DNA of 64,000 nt. Origin: Rotaria macrura (lineage: Eukaryota > Rotifera > Eurotatoria > Philodinida > Philodinidae). The DNA is taken from NCBI GenBank assembly GCA_900239685.1, contig OENT01000491.1, positions 1 through 64,000 of the forward strand. The letters are read 5' to 3'. This document shows positions 26,169 to 39,270 of the stretch, one piece after another; the first letter of the stretch is position 1, and every line of letters begins with the position of its first letter. The position numbers and the translations under genes were made by a program. The notes below the pieces were generated by a model. That model did not search any database. It saw only the letters and a list, made by a program, of their open reading frames with translations, and was not told the DNA's origin.

Positions 26169-29100
26169 CTACAAGAAGAAAATCTTGACTAGAAAAACAA
26201 ACAATTTGAATAAGGAAAAATAGTTTACTTCGAAATTCATCGGTTAATGATATGGTCTTTGTTTGTCGATGACCACGTGTCAAAACAACAGTACGTATAG
26301 CATTAAATAAACGATCGATCGTTGGATAACCATATTCAGCTGGATTTGGACAGTTGACATCACCATGACGTAATTGATAATCAATAAGAAAATCTTCATA
26401 ATTCATTTTATCTAAACCGCATGCACGCATTCCTTTAACAACTTCAAATGCAAATCGCATCGGTGGTGTAAGACGAACATTTTGACCGCTCAACTAAAAT
26501 AGATAAGTACAAGATCAACGTGTCAAATTTAAATATCCAACAATAATCAACGGTAGGATTTTAATAAGGAAGACATATTCTTAATGAAGTATGTTTGACA
26601 CTACAATGTAGAGTGCAAACGACTTGTCAACAATGTTTTATTCGACAGATCTGAATTGATTGACAACGATACATGTCGATGATTTCAATTTGGAAAACGA
26701 TTTTAGATTATCCTAGAACATTCTATGTTTTCCTATTAATGATTTGCAGAACTTCTTTAATTTGGAGAGAATTTTGGGAAAAGATTTTGATGTTGATCAT
26801 ACTTAACAAATATGCAAAAATCTCCATGAGCGATAGATTTCCTCTATCTCATAATTATGACACAATGAGACTAACAGCTCGAATATATGCTAGTAGTTAA
26901 CTTATTTTCATTTATGACAGCCGATCCAAACATGTTCTATTAGCAATTGAGTATAGAGTTCTGACTATAAATCAAACTACGTTCCATAGATTTCGAGGTA
27001 AAAATTAATATTCAATCGAATCACTCTCTATTTGCATTGACTCGACAAGTTATCAGTTTTTTCGTTCTTACAATAAAAATCACATAAACCTTGTCATTTC
27101 AACTATAATCTGTGAATTCGTCATTGGCTTACGTCGATTTTTAAGTATATGTTTATTGGATTCTGTTTTTTAAAAGAAACGTCCATCTAAAGTCAATACT
27201 GTTTTTTTTCTTCCAGTAAATTCTATTGAGACTGCTAAGAAGTACATTTTCTAAGAAGAAAAAAAAACAGCAATCTTCATACTTCAACATATTGTTTAAG
27301 TCGATTTTGACAATCTTCAATTTTTAATTCTCGTCTATATCTATTGGCCATTTCTTGTTTAAGTAACCAAATTGTTGCTTCACCTTGTTGTTCCATAAGA
27401 ACATGTACAACATTTCGAGCAAATACGATTTCAGAATGATGTTCTTCAATAACACGAATAACAACTGTATTCTTGTTTGTTTGTATACACTATTCGAAAT
27501 GGAAAAGGAAAGAACATTCTTTTCTTCTCGAAGTCATTAATTCAAAAAGAAATCAATTTAGCTTACAATTAATTTATGTTGCATGGATTCAAGCATGGAT
27601 TCAATAGAATCAAAGCCCATTTCTTCATAATTAAGTTCAAAACGAAACATTTCAGCATAAAGTTTCATTAATTGATCAAATGGTATTGCACCATCGTGTT
27701 GTCGTATAAGTTGAATTATATTTACTAATACAGCTTGATGAATAGCTTCATCAGTTAATTGTATAATACGTTCACCATTTTTATCTTCCATTATGCGAAC
27801 AATCTGTGGAAGTTCTTCGAATAGATCAATTAAACGTAAACATCCATATAATTGTACACGACACTGATATCCAAAATGATGATGATACATCGGTATGAAA
27901 CGTTGAAATGGTATATTGAAGTCTTGCTGATGACGAAACATATTTATAATATCGTCAGCAAATATTTGTGTAGCAAATTTTTCAATATTAGTTTGTTCTA
28001 TTCATATTCAAATAATGACATTCCATTTAAAAATACCAACAAATGTAAAGCAATGAAAAAATTACCTTTTCGATAGAGCTTTATGATTCCAAGTTCATGA
28101 TCGATAACAACTTCTTTGTTATCTTTAAGCTCACCAATGAGATCATCAAGAAAACAAACACCGAAATCAATAATATCAAATGGCTTTTTACTAAAATTGG
28201 CTAAAAAAATAAACAAATTGTTTTATTTTGATTTTATTAAAATTATTACTCTGCTTTTAATTGAACGTTGAAAAGTTTTTGTGTTCACTTGTTACGCTCA
28301 TATAACTATATATATGTATTCAAAGAAATATCGACTTTCTCATCCTCTGTTACCCGTATTAATTACCATCAACAAGAAAAAACCAAGCATCTTGATAGAG
28401 CAAGAAAAAACACGATAGGTTGTCATCAAATAAGATTTCTTAGTTATCTTCTAGAATAGCTCTCTTAATAAAAGTCTTGTGTTGGTGGTTAGTGCGAGAC
28501 AATCTCACTTTTGAAGAAAATCACCAGCACGGTGATTTTTATTTCAATGAATAGGAACCATTGAGAATATCTAAAAGTGTTCTACCTATTGTCAAAAGAA
28601 TATTGTCAAGTAGATTTGAGAGTTAACGATACAAATGTAATACGGATGAATTTCTGCCTTGATCCAGTTCTATTTGAAGACCAGACATCACACCATTTCC
28701 TACCAGTAACCTAACCGATTTTATCTTTAGTAGAGATCTCTGATTGATTTCTTAATAATTCTTGTCATAAGATATACATACCAGAAAGAATTTCGCTTTT
28801 TCTCAGGGCAAAACTTTTCATATGGATATCCGAGGATGTCAGCTTCTAGAAGATCTCATATGTGTTAATATAATTATATATTGATCTTAGAGAAGTTATG
28901 AGTCAACAAGAAATATTGATGTATAACAACCCCATGACGTTTGTCTCCATTATCGAAACAACCACTCTCTGATGCAGTAAAAACATTTTGTTCAACGCCA
29001 ATATTTTTTGCCTCCAAAGTTTTTATTCATCAGTTCTACCAGTTGATGAGATCTCTATGAATTCTACTGAAAAATACATTCAAAATTATCGAGTCAACTA

Positions 29101-31785
29101 TTGACAACTTGAAACGAGTTACGAAATTTTCATCATTCTAACATCTTAGGAAGTATCTATCATAACTTTATTTTTAACTTACTGAATTCTTTTGGAATTT
29201 CACTAACAGCCATGGATCTTTGTGGTTTATTTTTTAGAATTCTAACAAGATCATTAAAAAATCGTTTTACTTGACATCGATGAGTCAGTGTTAGTATGCG
29301 TTTATTACCGTCACCGAGCATCTAGAAATGAAACTTATATACAATCATGTATTCCTTCACTACCAAATTCTTTACTTGAACAGCATTCGGAATAGCAAGT
29401 AATAGATCAAGAATTTTATCAAAACCATAATCAGCAGCACGACAATGCCGACTATATTTTGCGTGATAAGTTGTAACAAATTTTGATAATGGTAAGCGGC
29501 AGTGTCTCGTTTGCTGCTTAAGTAGATCAATTACTTCACGGGCGAATGTTTGTAATGAACAAGTTGCGGTGCCTGTTGTTGTCGTTGATGATGACGATGA
29601 TGATGATGATGACGACGATGTTGAACGTTTATCTGGAACCACTAAAAAAATGGAAATATTTGATCTTTAAGTTGTGGTAATTTTTATGGTTATCTAACTA
29701 TGGTTTAGTGGAACAGAAAATGAGGGTGTGATTGTTGTTTGTATACGTTTAACAACACCTTGATCTGTAACGATTTCAACATTTTTAACACATGTTATAT
29801 AATGCTCGAGGGGTACCCCGTATTCATCATCGATTAAACGTGGAAAATAATGTGCATAACATTGAACAAAACTGTAATTTAAAAACTCAGCAAGGTTTTA
29901 TGAAAATCTTCAACAAAAATCAACAAAAAAAAATTAATATTAACCTGCCCAACGGCATGGCACCAGAATGTTGTGCAAGTAAGAAATGAACATGGTCAGA
30001 GAATATTTGTAATGGTAAACGAACAAACGGTAAATCAAATGTTGTACTAACAACAAAGTTAATTGGACAGTGTATTGTACAATATGGACGTTCAAGTCGA
30101 ACCTTGTAAATATTAGAAAATTTACAACGTTTATTTAAGAAAAAAACGGTAGAGAACTTACAGGAAGCATGTCACATCCAAACGTTGCTCGAAATTCCGG
30201 TGAAAGTCGTGCAAGTCCCATTTGACCATTATATTGAATTTCAACTATATTACGGGCTGTATTCAATTCTGCTATGTGTAATGGTTTACAAAATCTAGAT
30301 TGAAAATAAAAATTGATAGAATGAAATATTTATGAAATTATGATTTTATAGTTTCAGTAAGAATTTTTGCAAATTTTTCATCATACCACTGGTATGTCAA
30401 GTTTTACTAATGTATAACTTAAACTATGAATATTTTAGAAATTGAAATTAAAACTATAAACGAAAGTTGATTTTTTTGATTCAATGGGTGATAAATCAAG
30501 ACAGTATACAATGAACCTTCGTAGATGAAACATCATGGCTATTTTACATACTGTAGTTTTTACCAGATGTACTATTCGAGAGTTAAAGTGCGCGTCCGCA
30601 GAAAATGGAAAAATTCAATTGTGAAGTTGCCATTTGCAACATTTTATAGATGTTAAATCTGAAGAAAAATAATTTATTTCTCCTGTTTCAGATTTCCCCG
30701 CTACTCTTATCTTGAAACACAATGATTGATGTAAAGCAGCATCATAAAAAATAGTGAGACTCACCGATAGACTTGCTGCTCTTACTTTAGAATGTAAAAA
30801 AATGACAGCATATAAAATTTTCACACGAGACTACAGAAGGAAACGCTTACCAGGAGTGAATGAGTAAATATCAATTTATCTTTTATTCATGAGGATGACT
30901 GGGATTTAAAAGTGCAACATATGACATGAGTGCATTATGTTAGTAGTAATAAGTTCCGAATGAGAGAGTCACTGGAATAACATTTCTAATTTATATGTAG
31001 CAACAAAATACTAATCGTCTTTAACCAATAGAAAATAATTGATCTATGATGAATGAGATCTTTTTTCTCATTGATTTCTATTTTCACTTACCGACTTTGA
31101 TATTCTTGAACAAGAGTTAACATAGGACACATATAGCCAGGATGTTCTTTAAGAAGAGCAGCTACTTCAAGAGCAGTTCTTCAAAAAAAAATATTGAAAT
31201 GAACAAGAATTTAAGAGGCAAATCTATTTAATTACTGTGAAACACCTGATATTGATGATTCTGATTCATGGATATTCGTTGAGGATTTTGTTCGTTTTTG
31301 CGATGGTAATGAAGATTCATTCGGTGATGGTGATATTGCACGAGAATTTTTTTCTTGTGATCGAATCGGTAGTTTTGATGGCATTGGTATTGCTAAAGAA
31401 ATAGCAATAAAGATCCAAACTACGAGCTTTCTTTTCGATCTACTTACAAGAAGGTGACTGTTGTTGTGATGGTGGAGATAAAAATTTGTTTAAATTTCGT
31501 TGATCAATAATTGAATCAATAATAATTTGTTCTTGATGGTCATCGGTAAAAGATGTTGGTGTTTCTGGTAACGTTGATAAATATGAGGGTTTCGGTAACC
31601 ATACTGAGTCTAACGTCGTCGTACTTTCAGTTGATGATGAATCAAAATCAGCTGTTGGTGCAACCAGTGGTAGCCAACTCACTTGACGTTCAAATCTTGA
31701 CATAGCTGTTTTAAAGTCGAAATTTGATTCAAGGAAGTCAAAAAATCGTAATTTATCAACATGCGAACAAAGGCTGTCTTGTCTC
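26169..31785 (-). CDS. MARF1: MARF1-like protein with about seven LOTUS/OST-HTH domains, 5' end unresolved
   Basis: MARF1 (limkain-b1) is an RNA regulator needed for female meiosis in mammals. Visible exons (minus): 31785-31448, 31392-31236, 31178-31092, 30294-30162, 30102-29945, 29871-29699, 29641-29376, 29321-29183, 28200-28066, 27997-27567, 27489-27283, 26493-26229, 26188-26169; all phases agree, about 836 codons. After a serine-rich linker come a MARF1-type segment (GQMGLARLSPEFRATFG) and LOTUS repeats with family signatures: EYGVPLEHYITCV, LQTFAREVIDLLKQQ, KRILTLTHRCQVKRF, FIPMYHHHFGYQCRV, EYGYPTIDRLFNAI. The vertebrate N-terminal NYN nuclease and RRM domains are not seen. Exon one of the model opens in phase 2, so at least one exon lies upstream, possibly in the gap. 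The last intron would be only 40 bases; reading through it ends at 26119 instead. Confidence 0.85.
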
Positions 31786-33235
31786 CTGAAATTAAAATAA
31801 GAGTATGTTGATGAAACATATCGAGCGAGATAAATACTAACACAATGGTAGGCATCTTTTAATAAATAGATGTATATATTTAAAGTAAAGCAAAACAAAA
31901 TAAATCGATCGGTATATATATATATAATATAATGTGTTACGAGATAACAGAGGATCTATGTATGCTATAAAGAGGAGGAAGAATTGTGATAACAACTCGT
32001 TTTTTTTTGTAAATGTGGCATGTTATGCATAGTTTATATATAGATAGATCATTCTCTTTTTCACTCTCTCTCCGTGTTCGTTTTTCTTGCCACTATGTCA
32101 GACAGCAGAGGACCTCGATTTTATTTTCTCTTGCGGTCTACTAGCCAATAATTATGAAACAACGTATGTATTAAACACCTCGATACTGACCTCATATGTT
32201 CGTTGGAACGTTTCACAATAGAGAGAATTAAGCTAAGATCAATAATAGAAAACTTCGTATGACTATTGACTTCTTTCCATTATAATAAATCATTTAAAAA
32301 ATGATTTTCTTTTGCAAAACAAATTACGAATAACATTAATCTCACGTTTACAGCAACGTCATATTGGTAATGTATATGAAGATATACCGATGGAACTCAT
32401 GCGTCTTAAATTATGCCAAAGTTTTCAATAGATTTTTTCCATGTTAAAAATTTTCTACAATCCTATTACGTACTGTTGTCACTACATTGATTTTGATGAA
32501 CTCCTGAAAAAAAACGAAATACTCAATGAAGGTGTATCATTTAATATCACCATTGATATTTTTTGTTGTATTTAAAATATATGAATAAATTTTAGTTTAC
32601 AATGCACCATTATTTCTCTTTTTTAATTAATTTTCATTTTTCACTGACAGTCAGTCTGTATAATTAATTTGAATAGTTATTTTCAAACGAAGTAATGTAC
32701 TCTTCTGTAATACTTCTAGTCAATAGAGAATCTTACTGTTCCGATGTTAAGAGGTGAGAAGAAGAACTGTTTTCCGAAAACTGTGACTGCGTAGAATAGA
32801 AAGGAACTGATGATAGTTGGTTCTGTATTTTTACCAACTTAAAAAATATAGTTCAATAAATACTACTCAATGCAAATCGCAGTGCACCAGTTCTATAGGT
32901 GGACGTTTGATTTCTCCGTTTGAATTGTGTGATCTATTGTTGTTGCACGAGCATAAATTTGTCTCAAGGCGATTTAGAAGGCAGTACAATATACAAAACA
33001 AGAGTTCATCTAGTGGTAACCAGACTAGAGAGGATTCGGAGTCACAACTTTTGACACAGTGACTTATATTCACAGTCAAAACCCGTTCTAACTTAATCAA
33101 GACGATGAACACATCGAAAGAGGATGTACAAAGTCTTAAGTTTTCCATATAGATTGTTTTTCTTTGTCAACAAACTATTATTTTATCTGCTACCGTTATC
33201 AATACAGAGCTCATCTGAAGATAGTTAAACTGTCA
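31786..33235. other. Region upstream of the LOTUS gene, no coding exon found
   Basis: AT-rich, with a TA run near 31913-31930. I looked on the minus strand for the missing MARF1 N-terminal domains (NYN, RRM) and found none. Short frames around 32.8-33.1 kb overlap on both strands and are not supported. Confidence 0.5.
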
Positions 33236-33928
33236 NNNNNNNNNNNNNNNNNNNNNNNNNNNNNNNNNNNNNNNNNNNNNNNNNNNNNNNNNNNNNNNNN
33301 NNNNNNNNNNNNNNNNNNNNNNNNNNNNNNNNNNNNNNNNNNNNNNNNNNNNNNNNNNNNNNNNNNNNNNNNNNNNNNNNNNNNNNNNNNNNNNNNNNNN
33401 NNNNNNNNNNNNNNNNNNNNNNNNNNNNNNNNNNNNNNNNNNNNNNNNNNNNNNNNNNNNNNNNNNNNNNNNNNNNNNNNNNNNNNNNNNNNNNNNNNNN
33501 NNNNNNNNNNNNNNNNNNNNNNNNNNNNNNNNNNNNNNNNNNNNNNNNNNNNNNNNNNNNNNNNNNNNNNNNNNNNNNNNNNNNNNNNNNNNNNNNNNNN
33601 NNNNNNNNNNNNNNNNNNNNNNNNNNNNNNNNNNNNNNNNNNNNNNNNNNNNNNNNNNNNNNNNNNNNNNNNNNNNNNNNNNNNNNNNNNNNNNNNNNNN
33701 NNNNNNNNNNNNNNNNNNNNNNNNNNNNNNNNNNNNNNNNNNNNNNNNNNNNNNNNNNNNNNNNNNNNNNNNNNNNNNNNNNNNNNNNNNNNNNNNNNNN
33801 NNNNNNNNNNNNNNNNNNNNNNNNNNNNNNNNNNNNNNNNNNNNNNNNNNNNNNNNNNNNNNNNNNNNNNNNNNNNNNNNNNNNNNNNNNNNNNNNNNNN
33901 NNNNNNNNNNNNNNNNNNNNNNNNNNNN
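33236..33928. other. Assembly gap of 693 N
   Basis: Unknown sequence. It lies between the 5' side of the LOTUS gene and the 3' end of the GNAT gene, a place where composition also changes, so missing exons or repeats may be hidden here. The true gap length may differ from the number of Ns. Confidence 1.
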
Positions 33929-33993
33929 AAATGAATTAAAACTATAGCTAAAGACAATGAATGATCAACGGTTCATCACGATACATCTAATGC

Positions 33994-35121
33994 TCACTTT
34001 TCATCCGATTTTTTCATCGCTGATAATGAGTCAAAATATAAGAGAGCACCGAAGTCACGTGGATCGAGCCATGCAGGCGAACCTTCGAATTTATCCCTGA
34101 TTTGTGACATGCGCTCCGAGAAAACGCGTTCGGATCGTATCTGTGTGGCAATACCTAAAGCATTTTTTCGGCACAACTTATTGAATACGGAGGATGACTC
34201 AACTTGACATAATATGAATGGTATGTCTTTGTCAGCTGCAAGATGACATAACGAAGACAAAAGAAGTTCATTGTCATTGTTTCCATCTAAGGCTGACATT
34301 GGTGACTGGAAGAAGTTGGAAACAAGCCAGTATGGACCACGATACGGATCGTTCCCATCAGATCTATCATCACAAAGGACAGCACTTGATGGTTGCCACA
34401 CAGTCACTGCTGAATATCGACCAGATGCAAAGTCACCAACAATAAAAGTTCCTTGATATTCTTCCAGATTCATGATACGTCTAAGATCGGACAATTCAGG
34501 TCGACAGATCCAGTGAACCAAGTCTACCGAACACAGACGTTCGGTTTCTTCATTGGTGAGTTTATGCATTTGCACTTGCGTACTATTTGTACACGTCGGT
34601 ACGACCAAGATATCAACCAAACCAGTTTTCTTAAACGGTGGATCTAACCGCTCGTGCATCAATTTTGCTGATCCAATATTAGATAGCAAAACAAAGCTTA
34701 GTTGAAAATCAACTCCATCGCGTCGAAATATATCATCCATTTGTGTAGCGGGATTTGCAGTAATGCCCTGTCGGCGACAACACGGATCAACTCGTAGCAA
34801 TCGACCGTAGACATTGTTCATTAAATGCTCGCCATAGTAGACCGCTTTCACATTATTGAAGATAGCGGAAACCATCTGGCCATCACTTTTTCGTACCACC
34901 TGATTGCAGTATAACTCTGAATACTGTTCGATATTGCGGAGATAATCGGTAAATTCACAGTGGAAGAGTGATTTCTTAGCTCCATCACTCGTGCCGTTGG
35001 AAGCGGATGCCTCGTTGGTGCTCTCGCAACGTTGAAACAAGCCAAGCAGTTCAGGAATATCCTCTTGATAATCCTTCAAGGTACGACACCGATGAAAAAC
35101 TGGATTATCTTTTAAATCCAT
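33994..35121 (-). CDS. HOOKLESS1-like GNAT N-acetyltransferase, intronless
   Basis: A 375-codon single exon. The layout resembles plant HLS1-type GNAT proteins: a core ending in LLRVDPCCRRQGIT (residues about 109-121), then the NxxSAKLMHERL-type segment (SNIGSAKLMHERL) and GLVDILVVP, a middle region, and the C-terminal motif WLDPRDFGALLYF (HLS1 proteins have VDPREF there). In the acetyl-CoA loop, R-x-x-G-x-G/A becomes RRQGIT, with the last small residue replaced, and the following helix start is altered, so activity is uncertain. The gene is clearly less AT-rich than its neighbours and lacks introns, suggesting horizontal transfer. A tttcag acceptor lies directly against the ATG, so an upstream leader or exon is spliced on. 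Gap on its 3' side, inverted-repeat element on its 5' side. Confidence 0.75.
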   Translation of the reverse strand: MDLKDNPVFHRCRTLKDYQEDIPELLGLFQRCESTNEASASNGTSDGAKKSLFHCEFTDYLRNIEQYSELYCNQVVRKSDGQMVSAIFNNVKAVYYGEHLMNNVYGRLLRVDPCCRRQGITANPATQMDDIFRRDGVDFQLSFVLLSNIGSAKLMHERLDPPFKKTGLVDILVVPTCTNSTQVQMHKLTNEETERLCSVDLVHWICRPELSDLRRIMNLEEYQGTFIVGDFASGRYSAVTVWQPSSAVLCDDRSDGNDPYRGPYWLVSNFFQSPMSALDGNNDNELLLSSLCHLAADKDIPFILCQVESSSVFNKLCRKNALGIATQIRSERVFSERMSQIRDKFEGSPAWLDPRDFGALLYFDSLSAMKKSDEK

Positions 35122-35135
35122 CTGAAAGTCATGCA
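35122..35135 (-). promoter_or_regulatory. 3' splice acceptor abutting the GNAT start codon
   Basis: The sequence catgactttcag ends immediately before the ATG on the minus strand. Either a spliced leader is added here or an upstream (possibly coding) exon is joined. Confidence 0.5.
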
Positions 35136-35358
35136 GAAATTAAATATAGTTCACCGTTGATCAGTTTTTTCTACACAACAATCTAAATGCCATGTACGGT
35201 GTACTGTCTCGATGGGCTGCTTTTTTTTAAGAAAGAAATTCAATTATTATTGAGCTAAACGTAGAGAAGGAGGCGGAAATATTTATACTCTTAGCATATG
35301 ATAGACCTTGTTTTTCATCTGTAAGAGAATTTTTCAAGAAAGACAATAGGAGAACAAG

Positions 35359-35707
35359 GTACTCTCTAAAAAAAACCGTTTCCCAGATAACCAGCCAAAA
35401 AATGTTTGCGAGGGTTCGGAAACCTTTTACGTAATCAAGGGTTTCCAATGGTAGCAAAATCATAAACCGAAAAATGATTTCCGATCCGCAGATACCCCTT
35501 CAAGCATTTCCGAGCTTCAGAAACCATTTTCTTTTGGTTTAGGACTTTGTTACTACCGGATACGTTTTAAGAGCTTCTGATGACAAAAATGGATTTCAGA
35601 AAGCTCAGAAACCTTTGAAAGAGTTCCCGAGGTTAAGTAAAAGTTTTCCGAACCCTCGTAAACGTTTTTTGGGTGGTTTTCTGGGAAATGTTTGATTTTT
35701 AGAGTAC
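35359..35707. mobile_element. Foldback-like element with about 70-base terminal inverted repeats
   Basis: The left arm (35359-35430) and the reverse complement of the right arm (35637-35707) agree over most of their length, sharing gtactct, tttcccag, gagggttcggaaa and cttttac. A looser inner inverted repeat pairs ggtagcaaaatcataaacc (about 35451) with a stretch near 35550. The whole thing could fold into one long imperfect hairpin. No coding sequence and no clear target duplication were seen. It lies about 240 bases upstream of the GNAT gene. Class unknown; non-autonomous DNA transposon or MITE is the simplest reading. Confidence 0.75.
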
Positions 35708-38700
35708 GCGATTTCCGATTCACACACAACTAAATATTGATTTAAAACTTAAATTAACTATATAGCAAACGAATTCCCCTATTTATGTCATGCATCTTCT
35801 ATAGCTCAATATTTTCTATGTCTGCGAATCCTAGCTTTCGGGTCCGCTGGGCTCCCCGTATGAAACTGCAAGTTACTTGAAAATTCGTTTCCCGAGACTT
35901 TTAATCACATTGCCATTGCTAGATATATTTATTGTTACCCTTTGTATGAGTTGATATGAATTCTCGGGTTCCTAAGAAGAGAACGTGAAATTGAAAGTGT
36001 CACTGCATCTCCCATATATTTGTTCTAGTTTAAAAAAAACACATGGATGTGAACGAAATCAATACACCGAGTTGTAATGGTGAACTGAAAAAGAATAGGA
36101 CGCATGAAATTTTCAACTCAGATCTTTATCTTGTAGCCATCGAATGAATTGGAAAAGTCTTTAAAGTGATTTTCTGCTTTTTCTGTCGATTTTTATACTG
36201 GGATGAAAAGTTTTGTTTGCTATCTTTCGGAATGTACAACGAGCATGGCATTTCTTATAAAATAGACTGAGTATGCACGATACTTTGAATTTAGTTGTTC
36301 TTCGAAGAATATGATTTCTCATCCAGCGAATACATACGAATTATGCTATTAATCAGACTATCTTAGTACCGGTGGTCATGTAATGTTATATACTAGATGA
36401 CATTGTCCTTCACGCAATGTTCATAATGTGCATCGTCATTTAAATCTGCTCTACGTGCAACATTTTTCAACTTACAACACATTCTGGTATTGATTGAAAT
36501 ATGTTAACTCCATACTCACGATTGCTGCCTGATCTTAGTTTTAGGCTCTCAGTCTTTAAGATCGAGGGGTCAATCGAAGAATTTCCTCCATCTATCTTGC
36601 AAGTTTCAACACTGAAATAGTAAACTTCATTAGACGACACATTCTTGTTATTTGAAACTCAGAACGACATTGAACACCTAACTATATAGTGCATTCGAGA
36701 ACAACGAATGAGTGTAGGAATTTGGCAAAAAAAATATACAATCTGCTTAAATCATGTTAACTCTTATAACGTTGGCTAAATCTTATTTCATCTAGCATCA
36801 TTCACACAGCAAGACATATTTCAGTAATGTCGCGAAAACAACACTCTGATATAGGTATTCATATAAAATTGATGCTGATTTTTATTTGAATTTGCAAGTT
36901 TAAAGTGCTCTACACAATTCAATGACGTAACTTGGTGGTATGAGTAAAAAGAAATAAGTTTGGTTTTATATCATGTCATCGTAGGACATGCGTGAAAAAG
37001 CTGATCAAATTCATGAGAATTCGCAGCATTTAAAAAACTTAAAACAACACCAACTTGGCTACATAAGAAACAAAAAGTCCGTCGTACACGTTTACCTTAA
37101 CGATGCGCAGAAATTCGTAACACGAGGTTTCAGAAAACTCAAGATCATGATAGTCTTCCTCGCACATAAATGCTCCACATAAATATACTATCTTGTGTGT
37201 TCGGTTTAGTTGACTAAAGCAACATTTTACGACTTTAACTTGACAATCTGTCATATTATTCATAGAGAGCTTCAGCTCTACTATCTGAGACATTTTATAT
37301 CGATTCGTCAGAGACAAGCCGGAGAGGTAACATTTTTCATCTTTAACTCTATCAATTTTAATATTTTAAGATCTTATTGGAAGTATTCATGAACTCGTTG
37401 TCGCTGAAGTATCAGTCGAAAGTACGATGATAACTCAACATTTTCCTATTCATAAACAAAACTCAGTGTCAAGTCTTGATTGAGAAATGTGAAAATTAAC
37501 TATGTAATATGTGAAGCTCTGCGATGAACAAACTCTAATTAAAATGATACTAAGTATCAATTAACAATAGTCTAAAAACTCATGCAGATTATTACCAAAT
37601 AAATATTAATTGATCGCTTGCGTGGAAGAAAAATAACTGAATCATTAAAAATCAATTAAATACTAATTTCAATCGTGTCCAATATGTGAGGGAATCACAA
37701 ATTTTTGGCTTCCTTGAGTTATTAGCTGTATTCAACTAAGAAATTTTATTTGCTTTAGTTGATCAGTGTTAACTTCTGCTGTTTATCTCATTCTGTTATG
37801 GAGAAATTTATATTTTACGGCATATAAAAAGAGGAAAATTTTGTACAAAATATTCTAACCAATTTTAGGACAAAGTCTCGTGTATAGAATACTTCAATTC
37901 TTTTGATTTTGGAAACTTCCTGTAAGTCAACTTAATTTTTAAGGTACTATGAAAAATCGGAACTATTGCTATTTCCTTCGTGAAACTAAACCTGGGTTCT
38001 AAAAGAAACTCATGCAAGACCTTGTTTATAATCGAGTTTTTGAAGCACCTATCGAAATCATATCACGAGTCAGCACCGGGCCTTATTGTAACTTAACCAT
38101 GTGTTATGAATCTAGATCAACTTTCCAAAGACGATTCCGTAACTGATTGCGTGTTTTCAATCAACTAAACGCATAGAAACCAGTGCAACGTCTCGATTAG
38201 TAGCAAATAACACTACTGGGAAAACTTAAATATTTTTATAACATGTATCTCCCTTAATATTCGATAAAGTGTTTTGAATATTTTGCTTTGTCGTACAGTC
38301 ATAGAGTGTTAGAAAATGCACTCGTCAAAATCTATTGTGACCTACTTTCATTTTTTACTCAAACCATACCAAAAGGTTGCAATGCACTTACCAACTATGT
38401 GTATACGTATATATCTTATTGTGAGTTTATGTAGCTCAATGAAAAATATTTCAATTATAATCAGATTTTCTATGGGAAAAAATTAGAATAAGAATTTTCT
38501 TAACTCGTTCAACTTGTCAGATAGAGACAATATAAAAAAAATAATCGATCATCATTTTGATTCTACTGGATACACATCAGATTTAAATTGGAATGTTTTT
38601 CTCATAAATATTATCTTAGAAATCGATTTCTATTGTTCGTTTCATTCTCATCAATTACTTACCACAACGTTTCATATACAGTTTATTATATGAAGTATTT

Positions 38701-39270
38701 TGTTGCTTATGGAAGTCGTGATTATATATTAGTTGAGGTGAATGAATAATTCTGTGTCCTTGTATTTAAATTGCAGTCATTTGAATCACGTTTTGGCAGG
38801 CAAGCTTACTTGTGTCTCTTGATTTATTGCTTTTTGTAACTGTCTATCCTCTTTTTTTTCGATACGCTTCGCAATCAAATACATACATATCGTATGCTCA
38901 CACGAAATTTATACGATTCGCATCAGTGGTATTGCGCAGCAAAAAACACAAGGAGAAACATCTATTGGGCTTGCTTAACAAAGTTTCCTAGTCATTGTTG
39001 CAAGCAAAAGTGACTAGAATACCTTATTTTAATATTTTTTCGCATTTATCGTTGACACTTAGCTATTGCTTCCATTCATATTCGTACTAGTTCAGTTTGA
39101 AATCTGCAGCTGATCAACCATTTGTGTTTCACCGTATCATGACATCAGAAGAATTGAAAATTTGTGACTTAGTAATACAGCTTATCGTATGCAATAAAGA
39201 CGTTGTTGACTATCGATTGCTCTCGTAAAAAAACATGAGTTGTCAGCATTTAATACATGAATATCCAGAA
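35708..39270. other. Gene-poor AT-rich region
   Basis: No supported gene. Overlapping frames on both strands at about 37.0-37.3 kb are open for 60-90 codons but resemble nothing I know and have no splice context. The region may be old repeat debris. Confidence 0.5.

Noticed and set aside
33164..33957. Long frames across the N block
   Set aside because: They consist almost entirely of unknown bases.
36988..37317. Overlapping plus and minus frames near 37 kb
   Set aside because: Neither has a recognised motif; the overlap on both strands suggests chance openness or decayed repeat.
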